Origin: Bryobacterales bacterium
Lineage (GTDB): Bacteria; Acidobacteriota; Terriglobia; Bryobacterales; Bryobacteraceae
NCBI GenBank assembly: GCA_026954325.1
Contig: JAIXKK010000035.1
Coordinates: 1 to 52,577 of the forward strand
Direction of reading: 5' to 3'
DNA length: 52,577 bases
This document shows positions 10,884 through 19,955 of the stretch, piece by piece. A program made the position numbers and the translations under genes. A model generated the notes under the pieces. That model was not told the origin of the DNA. It ran no database searches and saw nothing but the letters and a program-made list of their open reading frames with translations. The first letter of the stretch is position 1. Each line of letters starts with the position of its first letter.

Positions 10884-11984
10884 ATGGTTGGCGACCCGCG
10901 CCGTGTCTTCCTGACTTCTCTCGGCGCGATCTACGCCATTGCCTTTGCCTCTTACGGCGGCCAGATCCGCGGGCTGAACGGGGCCAATGGCATTCTCCCG
11001 GCCGCGCCCTACCTGGAGGCGGTTCATCGCGCCTTCGGCCTCGCCGCCGTGTGGAAAGTCCCCACCCTGTTCTGGATCTCGGCGGGCGACTTCGCGCTCG
11101 AAGCGGCGTGCCGGCTCGGCGTGCTTGCCGCCGGACTCGTGATGTTGGGCATCTTCCGCCGCTGGGCGCTGGCCGCCTGCTATGTTCTCTATCTCTCCCT
11201 GGCCACGACAGGGCAGGAGTTCATGTCCTACCAGTGGGACATGCTGCTGCTCGAAGCCGGATTCCTCGCCATCTTCTTCGACGAATCGCCGCTCGCCGTC
11301 TGGCTGTTCCGCTGGCTCGCGTTCCGGCTGATGTTTCTTTCAGGCGCGGTGAAACTCCTCAGCGGTGATCCGGCATGGCGGAACCTGACGGCTCTCCAAT
11401 ATCACTTCTGGACCCAGCCCATCCCGAACCCGATCGCATGGTACGCGGCCCATTTGCCGGATGCCGCGCTCACTGCGTGCGCCGCCGTGATGTTCGGCAT
11501 CGAACTCCTCGTCCCGTTCTGTTTCTTCGGCCCGCGGCGCGTGCGCCTGACCGGTGCGGCGCTCACCGTGATGTTGCAGGCCGGCATTCTGCTGACAGGC
11601 AATTACACGTTCTTCAATCTGCTCGCCATCGCGCTATGCCTGCCCGTGGCCGCGGAAAGCAGAGGGGGGCCGCGGAGCCGTTCGGCCATCGCGGCGGCGG
11701 TGCTGCTGGTTCCCCTCGGCGCCGCCCAATTCTACGTGGGGCTCACGGGCGCGATGCCTCCCGTCTTCGGCGCCGCTGTACAAGCGTTGGCTCCATTCGG
11801 CATCGCGAATCCCTACGGCCTGTTCGCGGTGATGACCACCATCCGCCCGGAGATTATTGTCGAAGGCAGCGCCGATGGCGTCCATGGCGTCCGTAACCGC
11901 CAAACGGGCGCATGGTGGACCCGGCGTTTGCTTGGCGTGTACATGCCCCCCGTGTCTCTGGAGACGCTGCCTCCAACGCCCTAG
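10884..11984 (+). CDS. Lipase maturation factor family protein, 3'-truncated
   Basis: A polytopic membrane protein of 366 residues related to LMF1 (lipase maturation factor). Family signatures are SYQWDMLLLEAGFLAIFF, FRLMFLSGAVKLLSGDPAWR, NLTALQYHFWTQPIPNP and TTIRPEIIVEGSADGV. About seven to nine hydrophobic segments are visible. Bacterial homologues usually continue about 100 residues beyond the EGS.DGV motif with a PAF/H.PRLDWQ.W segment. Here the frame ends soon after EGSADGV in unrelated sequence, while another frame at about 11918-11965 reads PAFAWRVHAPR, which looks like the displaced family sequence. So the gene appears 3'-frameshifted and cut by the convergent neighbour. ATG at 10884 chosen; ATG at 10821 is upstream in frame. 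Confidence 0.75.
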   Translation: MVGDPRRVFLTSLGAIYAIAFASYGGQIRGLNGANGILPAAPYLEAVHRAFGLAAVWKVPTLFWISAGDFALEAACRLGVLAAGLVMLGIFRRWALAACYVLYLSLATTGQEFMSYQWDMLLLEAGFLAIFFDESPLAVWLFRWLAFRLMFLSGAVKLLSGDPAWRNLTALQYHFWTQPIPNPIAWYAAHLPDAALTACAAVMFGIELLVPFCFFGPRRVRLTGAALTVMLQAGILLTGNYTFFNLLAIALCLPVAAESRGGPRSRSAIAAAVLLVPLGAAQFYVGLTGAMPPVFGAAVQALAPFGIANPYGLFAVMTTIRPEIIVEGSADGVHGVRNRQTGAWWTRRLLGVYMPPVSLETLPPTP

Positions 11985-11986
11985 CC

Positions 11987-13126
11987 CTAGTTCACGGAGG
12001 CGCTCACCGCATTCGATACCAGCCGCAGCAGCCTCCCGCCGTCGATGGAGATGGGTCTGTTTGTGAGGATCACACAGAGCACTTGCGATTCCGGGTCCGC
12101 CCAGACCACGGTGCCCGTGGCCCCCGCGTGTCCGAATGTTCGGGAAGACACCAACTCCCCGGCGTAGATCCACACGGTGGAGTGTGACAAAGCCCAGCCG
12201 AGCCCCCACGGCTTGTGCAGACGCGTATTCTGATCAGTGGTCATGGCCGCAACCGCGGCTGGGCTCATCCACTGCTTTCCCGCGTAGTTGCCGTGGTTCA
12301 GGAACGTCTGCATCAGGATTGCCAGGTCTCCGGCGGTGCTGTGCATGCCGCCCCAGGGATGGCCCATGTCGCGCCAGTAGGCGCTGTTGGCCCCGAACCG
12401 TTCACGGTCTTCCCGGTTCCCCGTGGGCGATTCGTAAACCTGGACGGTATCCTCGATGCGCCACCCTTGCTTCATTCCCAGCGCGCTGTTGTTCATGCCG
12501 AGCGGTTCAAAGATCTCCTTCCGCTCGAAGTCGCGCAAGCGCATTTTGGTGATCCGTTCCACGATCTCGCCGGCGAGCAGGACGCCCATGCTCTGATAGC
12601 GAAAGTCCTCCCGCGGTGTGTACAGCAAGGGTGTCGAGGTTCCGGCGACGAAGCTCGAGAGCGGCGTGCGCCCGGCGCAGCGCGTTGGCCGTCCGGGCAG
12701 GGGCTATAGGTCCCGCACCCGCGCCTTGTTGCGTTCGCCGCCCGTGAATTCCGGCAGGTATCGTGAGACGGGGTCATTCAGGGACACCAGTCCACGCTCC
12801 ACCAGCAGCATGAGCGCGCAAGCCGTCACCGGCTTTGTGATGGAAGCGAGCAGAAAGATGGAGCCGGGCTTCACGGCCGGAGAATTCGCGCCGCCGTCGA
12901 GCCTGCCGTATCCCTTCTCCAACACGATCTTGCCCCGGCGCGCCACCAGAATAGCGGCGGCCCCCAGCTTTCCTTCCTTCACTTCCGAATCGAGGAGCGC
13001 CGCGGCTCGCTGCAGGCGCCGCGCCGACATCCCAACCCGCGACGGTTCCCCCGGCTGCAACTGCGCCATGCCTGGCGCCGCCGCGGCCAGCACCATCCAC
13101 ATCACTGTTTTCATCTTGTTCTTCAT
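11987..13126 (-). pseudogene. Serine beta-lactamase-like hydrolase, disrupted
   Basis: Two halves of one class C beta-lactamase/PBP-like hydrolase. The 5' half (from ATG at 13126) has a signal peptide, KIVLEKGYGRLDGG and the active-site SxxK motif in LASITKPVTA. It ends in KARVRDL followed by a TAG at about 12704. The 3' half (from about 12660 to 11987) has LYTPREDFRYQSMGVLLAGE, a YWRDMGHPWGGM segment and late HAGATGTVVWADP. Between them the expected LLTHTSGLP segment is missing and the remaining residues (ALRRAHA, then LSSFVAGT) fall in different frames. At least one small deletion and one frameshift are needed, so this is a pseudogene unless the assembly is wrong here. Confidence 0.8.
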
Positions 13127-13133
13127 TAGATCA

Positions 13134-13353
13134 TCACAGGGACTGCAATGCGGCTTCGACGTCCGGCGGATTCCACCACACGGGCAGCCCGAGGTCGGCG
13201 GCAATGGCCGACGCGGCATTGTAGCCGCAAAGACCCGTGATGTTGCCGCCCGGATGCGTGGACCCGCCGCACATGCCCGTTGTGACGGGTTGTCACCGGA
13301 GCTTCCACGCGAGCCTCGCCGTCGCGCTCACTTACGATGTGATATACGTTCAT
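13134..13353 (-). pseudogene. 3' remnant of an FAD-dependent oxidoreductase (phytoene desaturase-like)
   Basis: The minus strand encodes a typical C-terminal tail of phytoene-desaturase-like amine oxidases: GMCGGSTHPGGNITGLCGYN, then a Pro/Trp-containing end (LPVWWNPPDVEAALQSL) and a stop at 13134-13136. About 20 further codons (MNVYHIVSERDGEARVEAPV) lie upstream in another frame, with a small GTGACAACCC/GTCACAACGG near-repeat at the junction that probably caused the shift. The catalytic and FAD-binding N-terminal part is gone. Its stop lies 7 bases before the start of the broken serine hydrolase, so the two were once an operon. Confidence 0.65.
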
Positions 13354-13359
13354 TGAGCC

Positions 13360-13920
13360 ATGTCCTCATCGCACACTCTTCTCACTCTCTTTGCGCTGGC
13401 CGCTGCCGCCAACGCGCAGTCCGCCAAATCCCTGTTCGATGGAAAATCCCTCAATGGATGGGAAGTCCACGGCGCGCCAAGCTGGCAGGTGGAAAACCAC
13501 GCCCTTGTCTGCACCGGCGCCGCCCCGAGTTGGATCGGCACCACGGACACGTATTCCAACTACACCCTGACCCTGGAATTCCGCGGCGCCGAGCGAGTGA
13601 ATTCCGGCGTTTTCCTGCGTTCGCAAAAGGAGGGCCAGCCCCACATCACCGGATATGAGCTACAGATCTGGGATTATCAGCCGGCGGGTTACAACACAGG
13701 CAGCCTCGTCGGCTCGCTCAAGGCATCGCCGGTCAAGATCAAGGCCAACCAGTGGAACCGGTATGAGGTGACCGCGCGGGGCGATCATTTCACGGTCATT
13801 CTGAACGGCCGGAATATTCTGGATGCAAGCGACGCCAAGCACTCCTCGGGAGTCATCGGCTTCCAATGCCAGAAGGACAACCGCATCGAATTCCGCAATA
13901 TCAAATTGCGCCCGCGCTGA
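13360..13920 (+). CDS. Exported DUF1080 / 3-keto-disaccharide hydrolase-like protein
   Basis: A 186-residue exported concanavalin-like lectin/glucanase fold. The signal peptide ends near AAANAQ; the family motif SLFDGKSLNGWEVHGAPSW follows, then TYSNYTLTLEFR, NSGVFLRSQ, YELQIWDY, ANQWNRYEVTARGDHFTV and the C-terminal IEFRNIKLRPR. DUF1080 proteins include 3-keto-glycoside hydrolases and are very abundant in Acidobacteriota and Planctomycetota; the precise substrate here is unknown. It is the only gene between 11.9 and 15.2 kb with no visible disruption. It is followed 12 bases later by the broken glucuronoyl esterase. Confidence 0.9.
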   Translation: MSSSHTLLTLFALAAAANAQSAKSLFDGKSLNGWEVHGAPSWQVENHALVCTGAAPSWIGTTDTYSNYTLTLEFRGAERVNSGVFLRSQKEGQPHITGYELQIWDYQPAGYNTGSLVGSLKASPVKIKANQWNRYEVTARGDHFTVILNGRNILDASDAKHSSGVIGFQCQKDNRIEFRNIKLRPR

Positions 13921-13932
13921 GCCGGAACCGGC

Positions 13933-15179
13933 ATGAACCGCGCCATCCTCACTCTCTGCGCGCTGCTCGCGCCCGCTCTCTTGCGCAATCTCCGCCGCCC
14001 GCCAACTACGACGAATCGAAGGTGGGCTCCCGCACCCTGCCGGATCCGCTCGTCCTCGCGAACGGCAAGCGCGTGCGCAGTGTGAAAACGTGGCACGGGG
14101 AGCGCCGCCCGGAGATCCTGCGCCTGTTCGAAGAGAACAGGCACGGCCATCCCCCGCCGCGCCCGGCCGGCATGAGCTTCGATGTCTTCGACAAAGGGAC
14201 CGCCGTTCGCGATGGGAAGGCGATCCGCAAGCAGATCACCATCCACTTCACCGCGGATAAGAGCGGCCCCAGGATGGACCTGCTGCTGTATGTCCCGGCG
14301 CATTCTTCCAAGCCCGTGCCGGTGTTGCCGCATCTCAGCTTCACCGCCAACTCGCTCTCCGTCGACGACCCGGGCGTCAAGGAAGGGCTCATCTGGAACC
14401 GGGAAAAGAAGCTGGTACCGGCAAGCCAGGGCCGCGGTTTCGGCACATTGCGCGTCGATGACTTCATCGCGCGCGGATTTGGCATCGCCACCGTCTACTA
14501 TGGCGACATCGAACCGGACTTCGCCGGAGTTTCCCGCGCGGCGTGCGCGGTCTGTTTCTGAGGCCGGGCCAAACGGAACCCGGTCCCGGCGATTGGGGGG
14601 CCATCGGAGCCTGGGCCTGGGCCTCAGCCGCGCCATGGACTACCCGAGACGGATAAAAACGCCGATGCCAGGCGCGTCGCCATCATCGGCGTCTCGCGCC
14701 TGGGCAAGACCGTGCTTTGGGCCGGGGCGCGGGGCCAGCGTTTCGCCATGGTCATTGCTTCCTGCTCCGGCGAAGGCGGAGCCGCCCTCAGCCGCCGCAA
14801 CTACGGCGAGACCATCAAGAACCTGAACACGAGATTCTCTTATCAATTTGCGGGGAATTACCAAAAATTCGGCGATCATCCGGAAAGCCTGCCCGTGGAT
14901 GCCCACATGTTGCCGGCGCTCATCGCGCCGCGTCCCCTGCTGTTGAGCACCGGCGATCAGGATCGATGGCCGGACCCCAAAAGCGAATTCCTCGCCGCGG
15001 TGGCCGCCGGTCCCGTGTACCGGCTCTTGGGGAAAGAAGATCTCGGGACGGACCGATTCCCGCCGCCCGGCCAGCCCATCCTTCACACGCCAGGCTATTC
15101 CATGCACGCCGGCGGGCACGGCGCTATCCCCTGGGATTGGGATGTTTTCCTCCAGTTCATGGAGAAATATCTGCGTTAG
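13933..15179 (+). pseudogene. Glucuronoyl esterase (CE15)-like hydrolase, multiply frameshifted
   Basis: A broken alpha/beta hydrolase of the bacterial CE15 type, which cleaves ester bonds between lignin alcohols and glucuronoxylan. Pieces recognised in order: signal peptide MNRAILTLCALLAP; ANYDESKVGSRTLPDPL; IATVYYGDIEPDF; GLFLRPGQTEPGPGDWGAI; the nucleophile motif IIGVSRLGKTVLWAGA (Ser codon 14694-14696); SGEGGAALSRRNYGETI; LIAPRPLLLSTGDQDRWPDP; and the catalytic-His region YSMHAGGHGAIPWDWDVF. Frame changes are needed near 13985, 14537, 14620 and 14647. Catalytic residues are still encoded but no continuous protein can be made. Its stop overlaps that of the convergent TIM-barrel gene. Confidence 0.85.
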
Positions 15180-16123
15180 GCCAACGGAGGAACGAGCGTC
15201 CTCAGAAATTCATGCGCCACTTTGAACCCGCGCTTGAATTGCGGCGTGAAATCCGAACCGTTGTAGGCCGGATAGTAGAATTCGTCCTCGTTCTCAATGT
15301 TCATCGCCCCGGTATAACCGGCTTCGGCCAGCACGGAAAAGAACCCCTTCCAATCCACTGATCCGTATCCCGGCACGCGGAACCGCCACCAGCGTGCTTT
15401 GTTCACCGGCTGTATCCCGGCGCGGCGCACCACATGCCACAAGATTTCCGTATCCTTCAGGTGCACGTCGTGGATCTTGCCGGCGAACTCGCGCGCCGCC
15501 GCCACCGGGTCCATGAACTGCCACACCAGGTGCGACGGGTCAAACTGCAAACCCACGTGCGGGCTGTCGTGAAAGGCCTTGAACAGGGCTTCCCATCCCA
15601 CCGGTCCTGTCGCGATGTTCGGGCCGCCCGCGTACGGCTCCCACAAAATCCGCACTTTATGTTTTTCGCAAAGCGGGAAGTATTTCTCCGTGTAGACCCG
15701 CTCGATTTCCTCCACCTGCGCGGCCAGCGGCTTCTCCCGGATCGTGCCTGACTGCCCGCCGATGTTCGGAATCCCCAGTTTGCCGCACAACTCGATGCAC
15801 CTGGCGGCGAATTCGTTCATCCGCGCGCGCTTTTGCGGATCGGGATCGATGTGGTTTCCATCCACGGCAAGCGAGGAGACGTAAATTCCCGAGCGCGCGA
15901 TCTTCTCCTTGATCCCCGCGATTTCGGCATCGGTCAGCTTGTTGGGGTCCAGCCGCAACTGCATGCTCGTGAAGCCTTCTTTCCTGGCGAACTCGAGGTT
16001 CGCGTCCGAGTACACGGCCAGCACGCCGAGGCGAGGTTTCCAGTTGGCGTATTCGCGGCGTTGCGCCCGCGCGGCCGCTGCCGCGGAAAAGGCGCTGAGG
16101 GCAGCGCGGCGGGAGATGTTCAT
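15176..16123 (-). CDS. Exported sugar phosphate isomerase/epimerase-like TIM barrel
   Basis: A 315-residue xylose-isomerase-like TIM-barrel protein. The N-terminus NISRRAALSAFSAAAAARAQ is a Tat-type signal. Likely metal ligands are Glu in ILWEPYAGG, Asp/His in GLQFDPSHLVWQF, His in DVHLKD and Glu in MNIENEDE, the standard pattern for this AP_endonuc_2 family. Acidobacteria carry many such exported paralogues, usually with Gfo/Idh/MocA oxidoreductases in oxidative sugar cleavage (3-keto sugars); the nearby DUF1080 gene fits that picture, but the role here is inferred. It starts 21 bases after the stop of the ABC permease at 16145 and may be the last gene of that operon. Confidence 0.88.
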   Translation of the reverse strand: MNISRRAALSAFSAAAAARAQRREYANWKPRLGVLAVYSDANLEFARKEGFTSMQLRLDPNKLTDAEIAGIKEKIARSGIYVSSLAVDGNHIDPDPQKRARMNEFAARCIELCGKLGIPNIGGQSGTIREKPLAAQVEEIERVYTEKYFPLCEKHKVRILWEPYAGGPNIATGPVGWEALFKAFHDSPHVGLQFDPSHLVWQFMDPVAAAREFAGKIHDVHLKDTEILWHVVRRAGIQPVNKARWWRFRVPGYGSVDWKGFFSVLAEAGYTGAMNIENEDEFYYPAYNGSDFTPQFKRGFKVAHEFLRTLVPPLA

Positions 16124-16144
16124 TTCCTGACGATACTGTGGCCG

Positions 16145-17404
16145 CTACTCGTAGCGCAAGGCCTCAATCGAGTCCATCCGCGCCGCCTTAATCGCGGGGA
16201 GAAGCCCGGCAATCAGCCCGACGGTTTCCAACATTACCGTCGAAGTGACCACCGCGAACCGCGAAATCCGCATGTGAATGTCGCCCGCGCCCGTGGTGTC
16301 CTTGAACAGCGGCCCGAGCAGCGGCAGAGTTCCCAGAGTGTTGGTGGCCAGATACCCGCCCAGCACACCCAGCACGCCGCCCAGCGTGACAATCGCCATG
16401 GCCTCCAGAAGAAATTGCAGGAGGATCGAACGCCTGGTCGCCCCAATCGCCTTGAGTATCCCGATCTCCCGCGTCCGCTGCGTCACCGAGACCAGCATGA
16501 TGTTCGCCAGCCCGACCCCGCCGATCGCCAGCGTCAACGTTCCGATGAACCCGAGCAGAATCTGTAGCGCCTGGCCCATGGTGTCGATGATGCGCATGAA
16601 TTCGTTGAACACGACAATCCCTACCGCGCGCTCGTCGTTCTGTGAGAAGTTGTGCAGCCGCGCCAGAGTCTCGCGCACCTGCCGCACGGCCTCGTCACGG
16701 AAGATCGGATTGGCCGGCATCCACACGATGAACTCGGGATACTTGATGTCGCGCAGCAGCGCCGCCGTCTCGTAGGGGATGAAAATGCACTCATTGTCCG
16801 GCGTGTTGTAGTTCGAGATCTGCGTCTTGCTTTTGAGAACGCCGGCCACAAGGAACCGCATCCCGTTCACCTTGATCTCTTCGCCCTCCGGCGGGATCTC
16901 GCCGAACAGCTTTTCCGCGGCTTTCGCGCCGAGCACCGCCATCCTCTGCTTGTGAACCTGGTCTTCCATGTTGAGCCAGCGTCCGGTGGACATGGTCATG
17001 TTCCGGATGCGGCCATAGACGGGATAAACCGCGCGCACGGTCATACTTTGCGTGCGATACTCGCGCACCACGGTCGCCCCGCGCAGCAGCACTTCCGGCG
17101 ATACGGCGGCCACCAGCGGCACGGTATCCCGAATCGCATCGACGTCGGTGAGTTCGAGCCGGATGCGGCGGCCGGCCCGTTCGCCGCCCGCCTGCGCCGA
17201 TGTCTGCCCGCCGTACATCAGGATCAGATCCTGCCCTACCGCCCGGAACGCCGTCTGGAGCGCTACGTGAAACCCGTCTCCATAGGAGTAGAGAATCACG
17301 AAACAGGCCACGCCCCACGCCAGGCTGATGGTGGTGAGGATGCTCCGCTGGCGGTTGAACTTCAGCGCCTGTCCGGCTTCGTGAAAAATGCTTCTAACGT
17401 TCAT
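16145..17404 (-). CDS. MacB-like ABC transporter permease (second of pair)
   Basis: A 419-residue permease of the MacB/FtsX type: one N-terminal membrane helix (ILTTISLAWGVACFVILYSY), a large periplasmic MacB_PCD domain (about residues 45-275) with GRWLNMEDQVHKQRMAVLGA, and three C-terminal helices including IGGVGLANIMLVSVTQRTRE and IGILKAIGATRR, the conserved coupling region, ending in SIEALRYE. It overlaps the preceding permease by 11 bases (ATGAACGTTAG), indicating coupling. Its partner has exactly the same length (419 residues) and is a clear paralogue, so they may form a heterodimer. No ATP-binding subunit is encoded in this operon. Confidence 0.93.
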   Translation of the reverse strand: MNVRSIFHEAGQALKFNRQRSILTTISLAWGVACFVILYSYGDGFHVALQTAFRAVGQDLILMYGGQTSAQAGGERAGRRIRLELTDVDAIRDTVPLVAAVSPEVLLRGATVVREYRTQSMTVRAVYPVYGRIRNMTMSTGRWLNMEDQVHKQRMAVLGAKAAEKLFGEIPPEGEEIKVNGMRFLVAGVLKSKTQISNYNTPDNECIFIPYETAALLRDIKYPEFIVWMPANPIFRDEAVRQVRETLARLHNFSQNDERAVGIVVFNEFMRIIDTMGQALQILLGFIGTLTLAIGGVGLANIMLVSVTQRTREIGILKAIGATRRSILLQFLLEAMAIVTLGGVLGVLGGYLATNTLGTLPLLGPLFKDTTGAGDIHMRISRFAVVTSTVMLETVGLIAGLLPAIKAARMDSIEALRYE

Positions 17405-18653
17405 AGCGCAGCGCCTCCACCGGAGTCAGGTTTGCCGCCCGCCAGGCAGGCCACAGCGCCGACAGTACGGCCACGATGGCGAGGGCTGAAAACGACCAGA
17501 CCACGGTAGCCCCGTTGACGGGCAAACCGGAGAAAAATTCGGGCATCGGGAAGGAATTCACGAGCGATGCCAGCCCGTATGCGGCCAGGAAGCCAGCGAA
17601 TCCACTGGCCGTGGCCAGCAGGATGCCTTCCGTCAGAAAATCCGCCAAAATGCGACCCCGCGTCGCGCCCACCGCCTTCCGCAGCCCGATCTCGCGTGTC
17701 CGCTCCGTCACCGACACCAGCATGATGTTCATCACGCCAACCCCGCCCAGCGTCAGCGTCACCAGGGCAATCACGCCCAGGAATGCCTTCATGGAAACGA
17801 AAATGCCGTCCACGAGTTCCGCGTTCTCCACCGTGTCCCAAACATGCACCGCGCCGTCATCGCCGGCGTCAAACCGGTGGTTGCGGCCCAGCACGGCAAG
17901 CACCTGCTCCCGCGCCGCCTTCCATTCGGCGAGCGACGCCGGCTGATAAATAATGTCGTTCACAATGCCCGGCACGAAGTTCGGATCCTTCGGCGGCAGA
18001 TCGCGCGTCATGGCCGAGTACGGGACAAAAATCTTGTCGCCGTCCAAGCCGTTGTAGCTGCTGTTCTGGTTTTTTTCCGGCATCAACCCGACGATTCGGA
18101 ACGGCAATCCGTTGAGCGCGATCTCCGTACCCAGTACCTGCCCGCGTGTTCCGAAAAGCTGCTTGCGCACATTCGAGCCGATGACGCACACGCGCCGCCC
18201 GGACGCCTCGTCGGCCTGCGTGAGGAAATGCCCTTCGGCAATCGGCGTCGTGCGAATCCGCGCGTACAGCGGCTCCACGCCCAACCCGCTGAAGGTCCCG
18301 CTGTTGTACGGACTCACCGCCTGCACCTGCGTCTGCAACTCCCCAATCACCCGCCGAACCCGCCAGCACTCGGTCCGGATGGAACGGATATCGTCGTAGT
18401 TGAAGCGTATGCGGCGTCCCGCCCTCTGTCCGCCGGCCTGCTTTTCCGTGCGGCCCGGAAACAGCAGCACCATGTCCTCCCCGAGTTGTTTGATGTTGTT
18501 CCGCTGTCCTTGCTGAAACCCATCGCCCATCGCCACAATCAGCACAATCGACGCCACGCCCCAGGCAATGCCCGCCATGGTGAGAAAGCTGCGCAGCCTG
18601 TTGCGCAGCAGGCTCGAGATGACCTGGCTCAGCAACTCGTGTAAGTAGCCCAT
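17394..18653 (-). CDS. MacB-like ABC transporter permease (first of pair)
   Basis: A 419-residue MacB-type permease with the same order as its neighbour: N-terminal helix (FLTMAGIAWGVASIVLIVAM), periplasmic domain with RRVCVIGSNVRKQLFG and LPFRIVGLMPEKNQNSSYNG, and a C-terminal three-helix bundle with LGGVGVMNIMLVSVTERTRE and IGLRKAVGATRGRIL. MacB-type permeases work with a HlyD adaptor and an ATPase to drive mechanotransmission or efflux. Start at 18653 (MGYLHELLSQ) is chosen because GAGG lies 5 bases upstream, 7 bases after the adaptor's stop; an in-frame start at 18692 would overlap the adaptor gene. Confidence 0.93.
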   Translation of the reverse strand: MGYLHELLSQVISSLLRNRLRSFLTMAGIAWGVASIVLIVAMGDGFQQGQRNNIKQLGEDMVLLFPGRTEKQAGGQRAGRRIRFNYDDIRSIRTECWRVRRVIGELQTQVQAVSPYNSGTFSGLGVEPLYARIRTTPIAEGHFLTQADEASGRRVCVIGSNVRKQLFGTRGQVLGTEIALNGLPFRIVGLMPEKNQNSSYNGLDGDKIFVPYSAMTRDLPPKDPNFVPGIVNDIIYQPASLAEWKAAREQVLAVLGRNHRFDAGDDGAVHVWDTVENAELVDGIFVSMKAFLGVIALVTLTLGGVGVMNIMLVSVTERTREIGLRKAVGATRGRILADFLTEGILLATASGFAGFLAAYGLASLVNSFPMPEFFSGLPVNGATVVWSFSALAIVAVLSALWPAWRAANLTPVEALRYER

Positions 18654-18660
18654 GGGAGCC

Positions 18661-19866
18661 TCACTGGAGGATGACGTCCTGGCCCTCGACAATCCCCTTC
18701 GTCACTTCCGTCTTCGAACCGTTGCTGATGCCGGCGGCCACCGCCACGCGGCGCCTGCCGGTCTCGGAAGTCGGGTCAGGGATCTCGACATCCGTGGACT
18801 TATCCTTCTTATAAAGGATGGCGCCCTCCGGAATGGCGACGACTCCCTTGTGCTCGTCGAGCACAAGTTCCGCATTTGCCGTCATCTCCGCGCGCAGCTT
18901 GCGCGATTCGTTCGAGATGGACACCCGCACCTCGAACGTGGTCACGTTGTCCTTTTCCACCCCCATCGGCGAGATCTTCGTCACTCTCCCCTGGAACTTC
19001 TGATCCTTGAAGGACTCTACGGCAATCCGCGCCCGTTGTCCCAGGAACACCTTGCCGATGTCGCTTTCATCCACTTTGCCTTTCACGTAGACCTCGGCCA
19101 GGTCCCCCAGAGTCATGATGAGCGTGGCGCCGGAGCCCATTGTGAGGATGGAACTCACCGCGTCGCCTACTTCGCGCTCGCGTGAGAGAACCACGCCGTC
19201 GATGGGCGAAACAATGGTGGCGTTGCGCAGGTTCTCTTCCGCCTGCGCCAGCACGGCGCGCGCCTGCTCTCTCTGCGCTTCGGAGCGCGCAATGGCGGCC
19301 TTCGCCACCCCCAGATTGACAATCGCTGATTGCCGGCGGTTCTTCGCCAGTTCGTAGTTTTTCTCCGCGTCGTCGCGCGCGCTCTGGGAAACCAGCTTCT
19401 CGCCGAACATCATCCGCGCCCGCTCCATGTCCCGTTTGAGAAACGGCAGGTCCGGCCCGGCGGCTTCCACCTTATAGCGGTCCAGATCCGCCACCGCCGA
19501 TTTCACCGCCGCTTCGGCCACTTCAAGCGCCGCCTGCGCCTCGCGCACCCGCGGCCGCAGGTCATTCTCATCGAGGGAACAGATCACCTGGCCCTTGCGG
19601 ACCACATCGCCTACGTTTACCGGCAGGTTCTGAATAATGCCGCTGGCCTTCGATTTGATTTCCACCTTGGTGACAGGCTCCACCTTTCCAGTAGCCACCA
19701 CGGACCGCACCAGGTCGATACGTTCCGCTTTCACCAGTTTTTTGGGGTCTATCTTCGGGGCGCCGCGGCCGATTGCCTTCAGCGAAAAGAATGCCGCGGC
19801 GCCGAAGAGCGGGAGAAGGATTGAGAAGATATAGAGGAATCTCCGCCTCTTGCGATTTTGCGCCAT
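18661..19866 (-). CDS. HlyD-family periplasmic adaptor (membrane fusion protein)
   Basis: A 401-residue membrane fusion protein. One N-terminal membrane anchor (about residues 11-30) is followed by a lipoyl half-motif (GKVEPVTKVEIKSKASGII), a coiled-coil hairpin (about 105-205, with Ala/Glu/Arg heptads), the returning lipoyl half (ATIVSPIDGVVLSREREVGD), a beta-barrel and a C-terminal membrane-proximal domain (VPEGAILYKKD-like region). It links an inner-membrane pump to an outer-membrane channel. It opens a minus-strand operon with two MacB-like permeases, but neither the ATPase nor a TolC-like factor is nearby. Confidence 0.93.
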   Translation of the reverse strand: MAQNRKRRRFLYIFSILLPLFGAAAFFSLKAIGRGAPKIDPKKLVKAERIDLVRSVVATGKVEPVTKVEIKSKASGIIQNLPVNVGDVVRKGQVICSLDENDLRPRVREAQAALEVAEAAVKSAVADLDRYKVEAAGPDLPFLKRDMERARMMFGEKLVSQSARDDAEKNYELAKNRRQSAIVNLGVAKAAIARSEAQREQARAVLAQAEENLRNATIVSPIDGVVLSREREVGDAVSSILTMGSGATLIMTLGDLAEVYVKGKVDESDIGKVFLGQRARIAVESFKDQKFQGRVTKISPMGVEKDNVTTFEVRVSISNESRKLRAEMTANAELVLDEHKGVVAIPEGAILYKKDKSTDVEIPDPTSETGRRRVAVAAGISNGSKTEVTKGIVEGQDVILQ

Positions 19867-19955
19867 GATATGAGTGCTCCGATCAATGATACGAAGGCGC
19901 GGGGGAGAAGGTTCGTTTATTTATCGCCGCGAGGAAAAACGTTATCCTGATCTAC

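Noticed and set aside
10860..10884. TTATAACTGTCACATG as a leaderless promoter for the lipase maturation factor
   Set aside because: The hexamer is a weak -10 match, no -35 is present and no data support leaderless initiation here.
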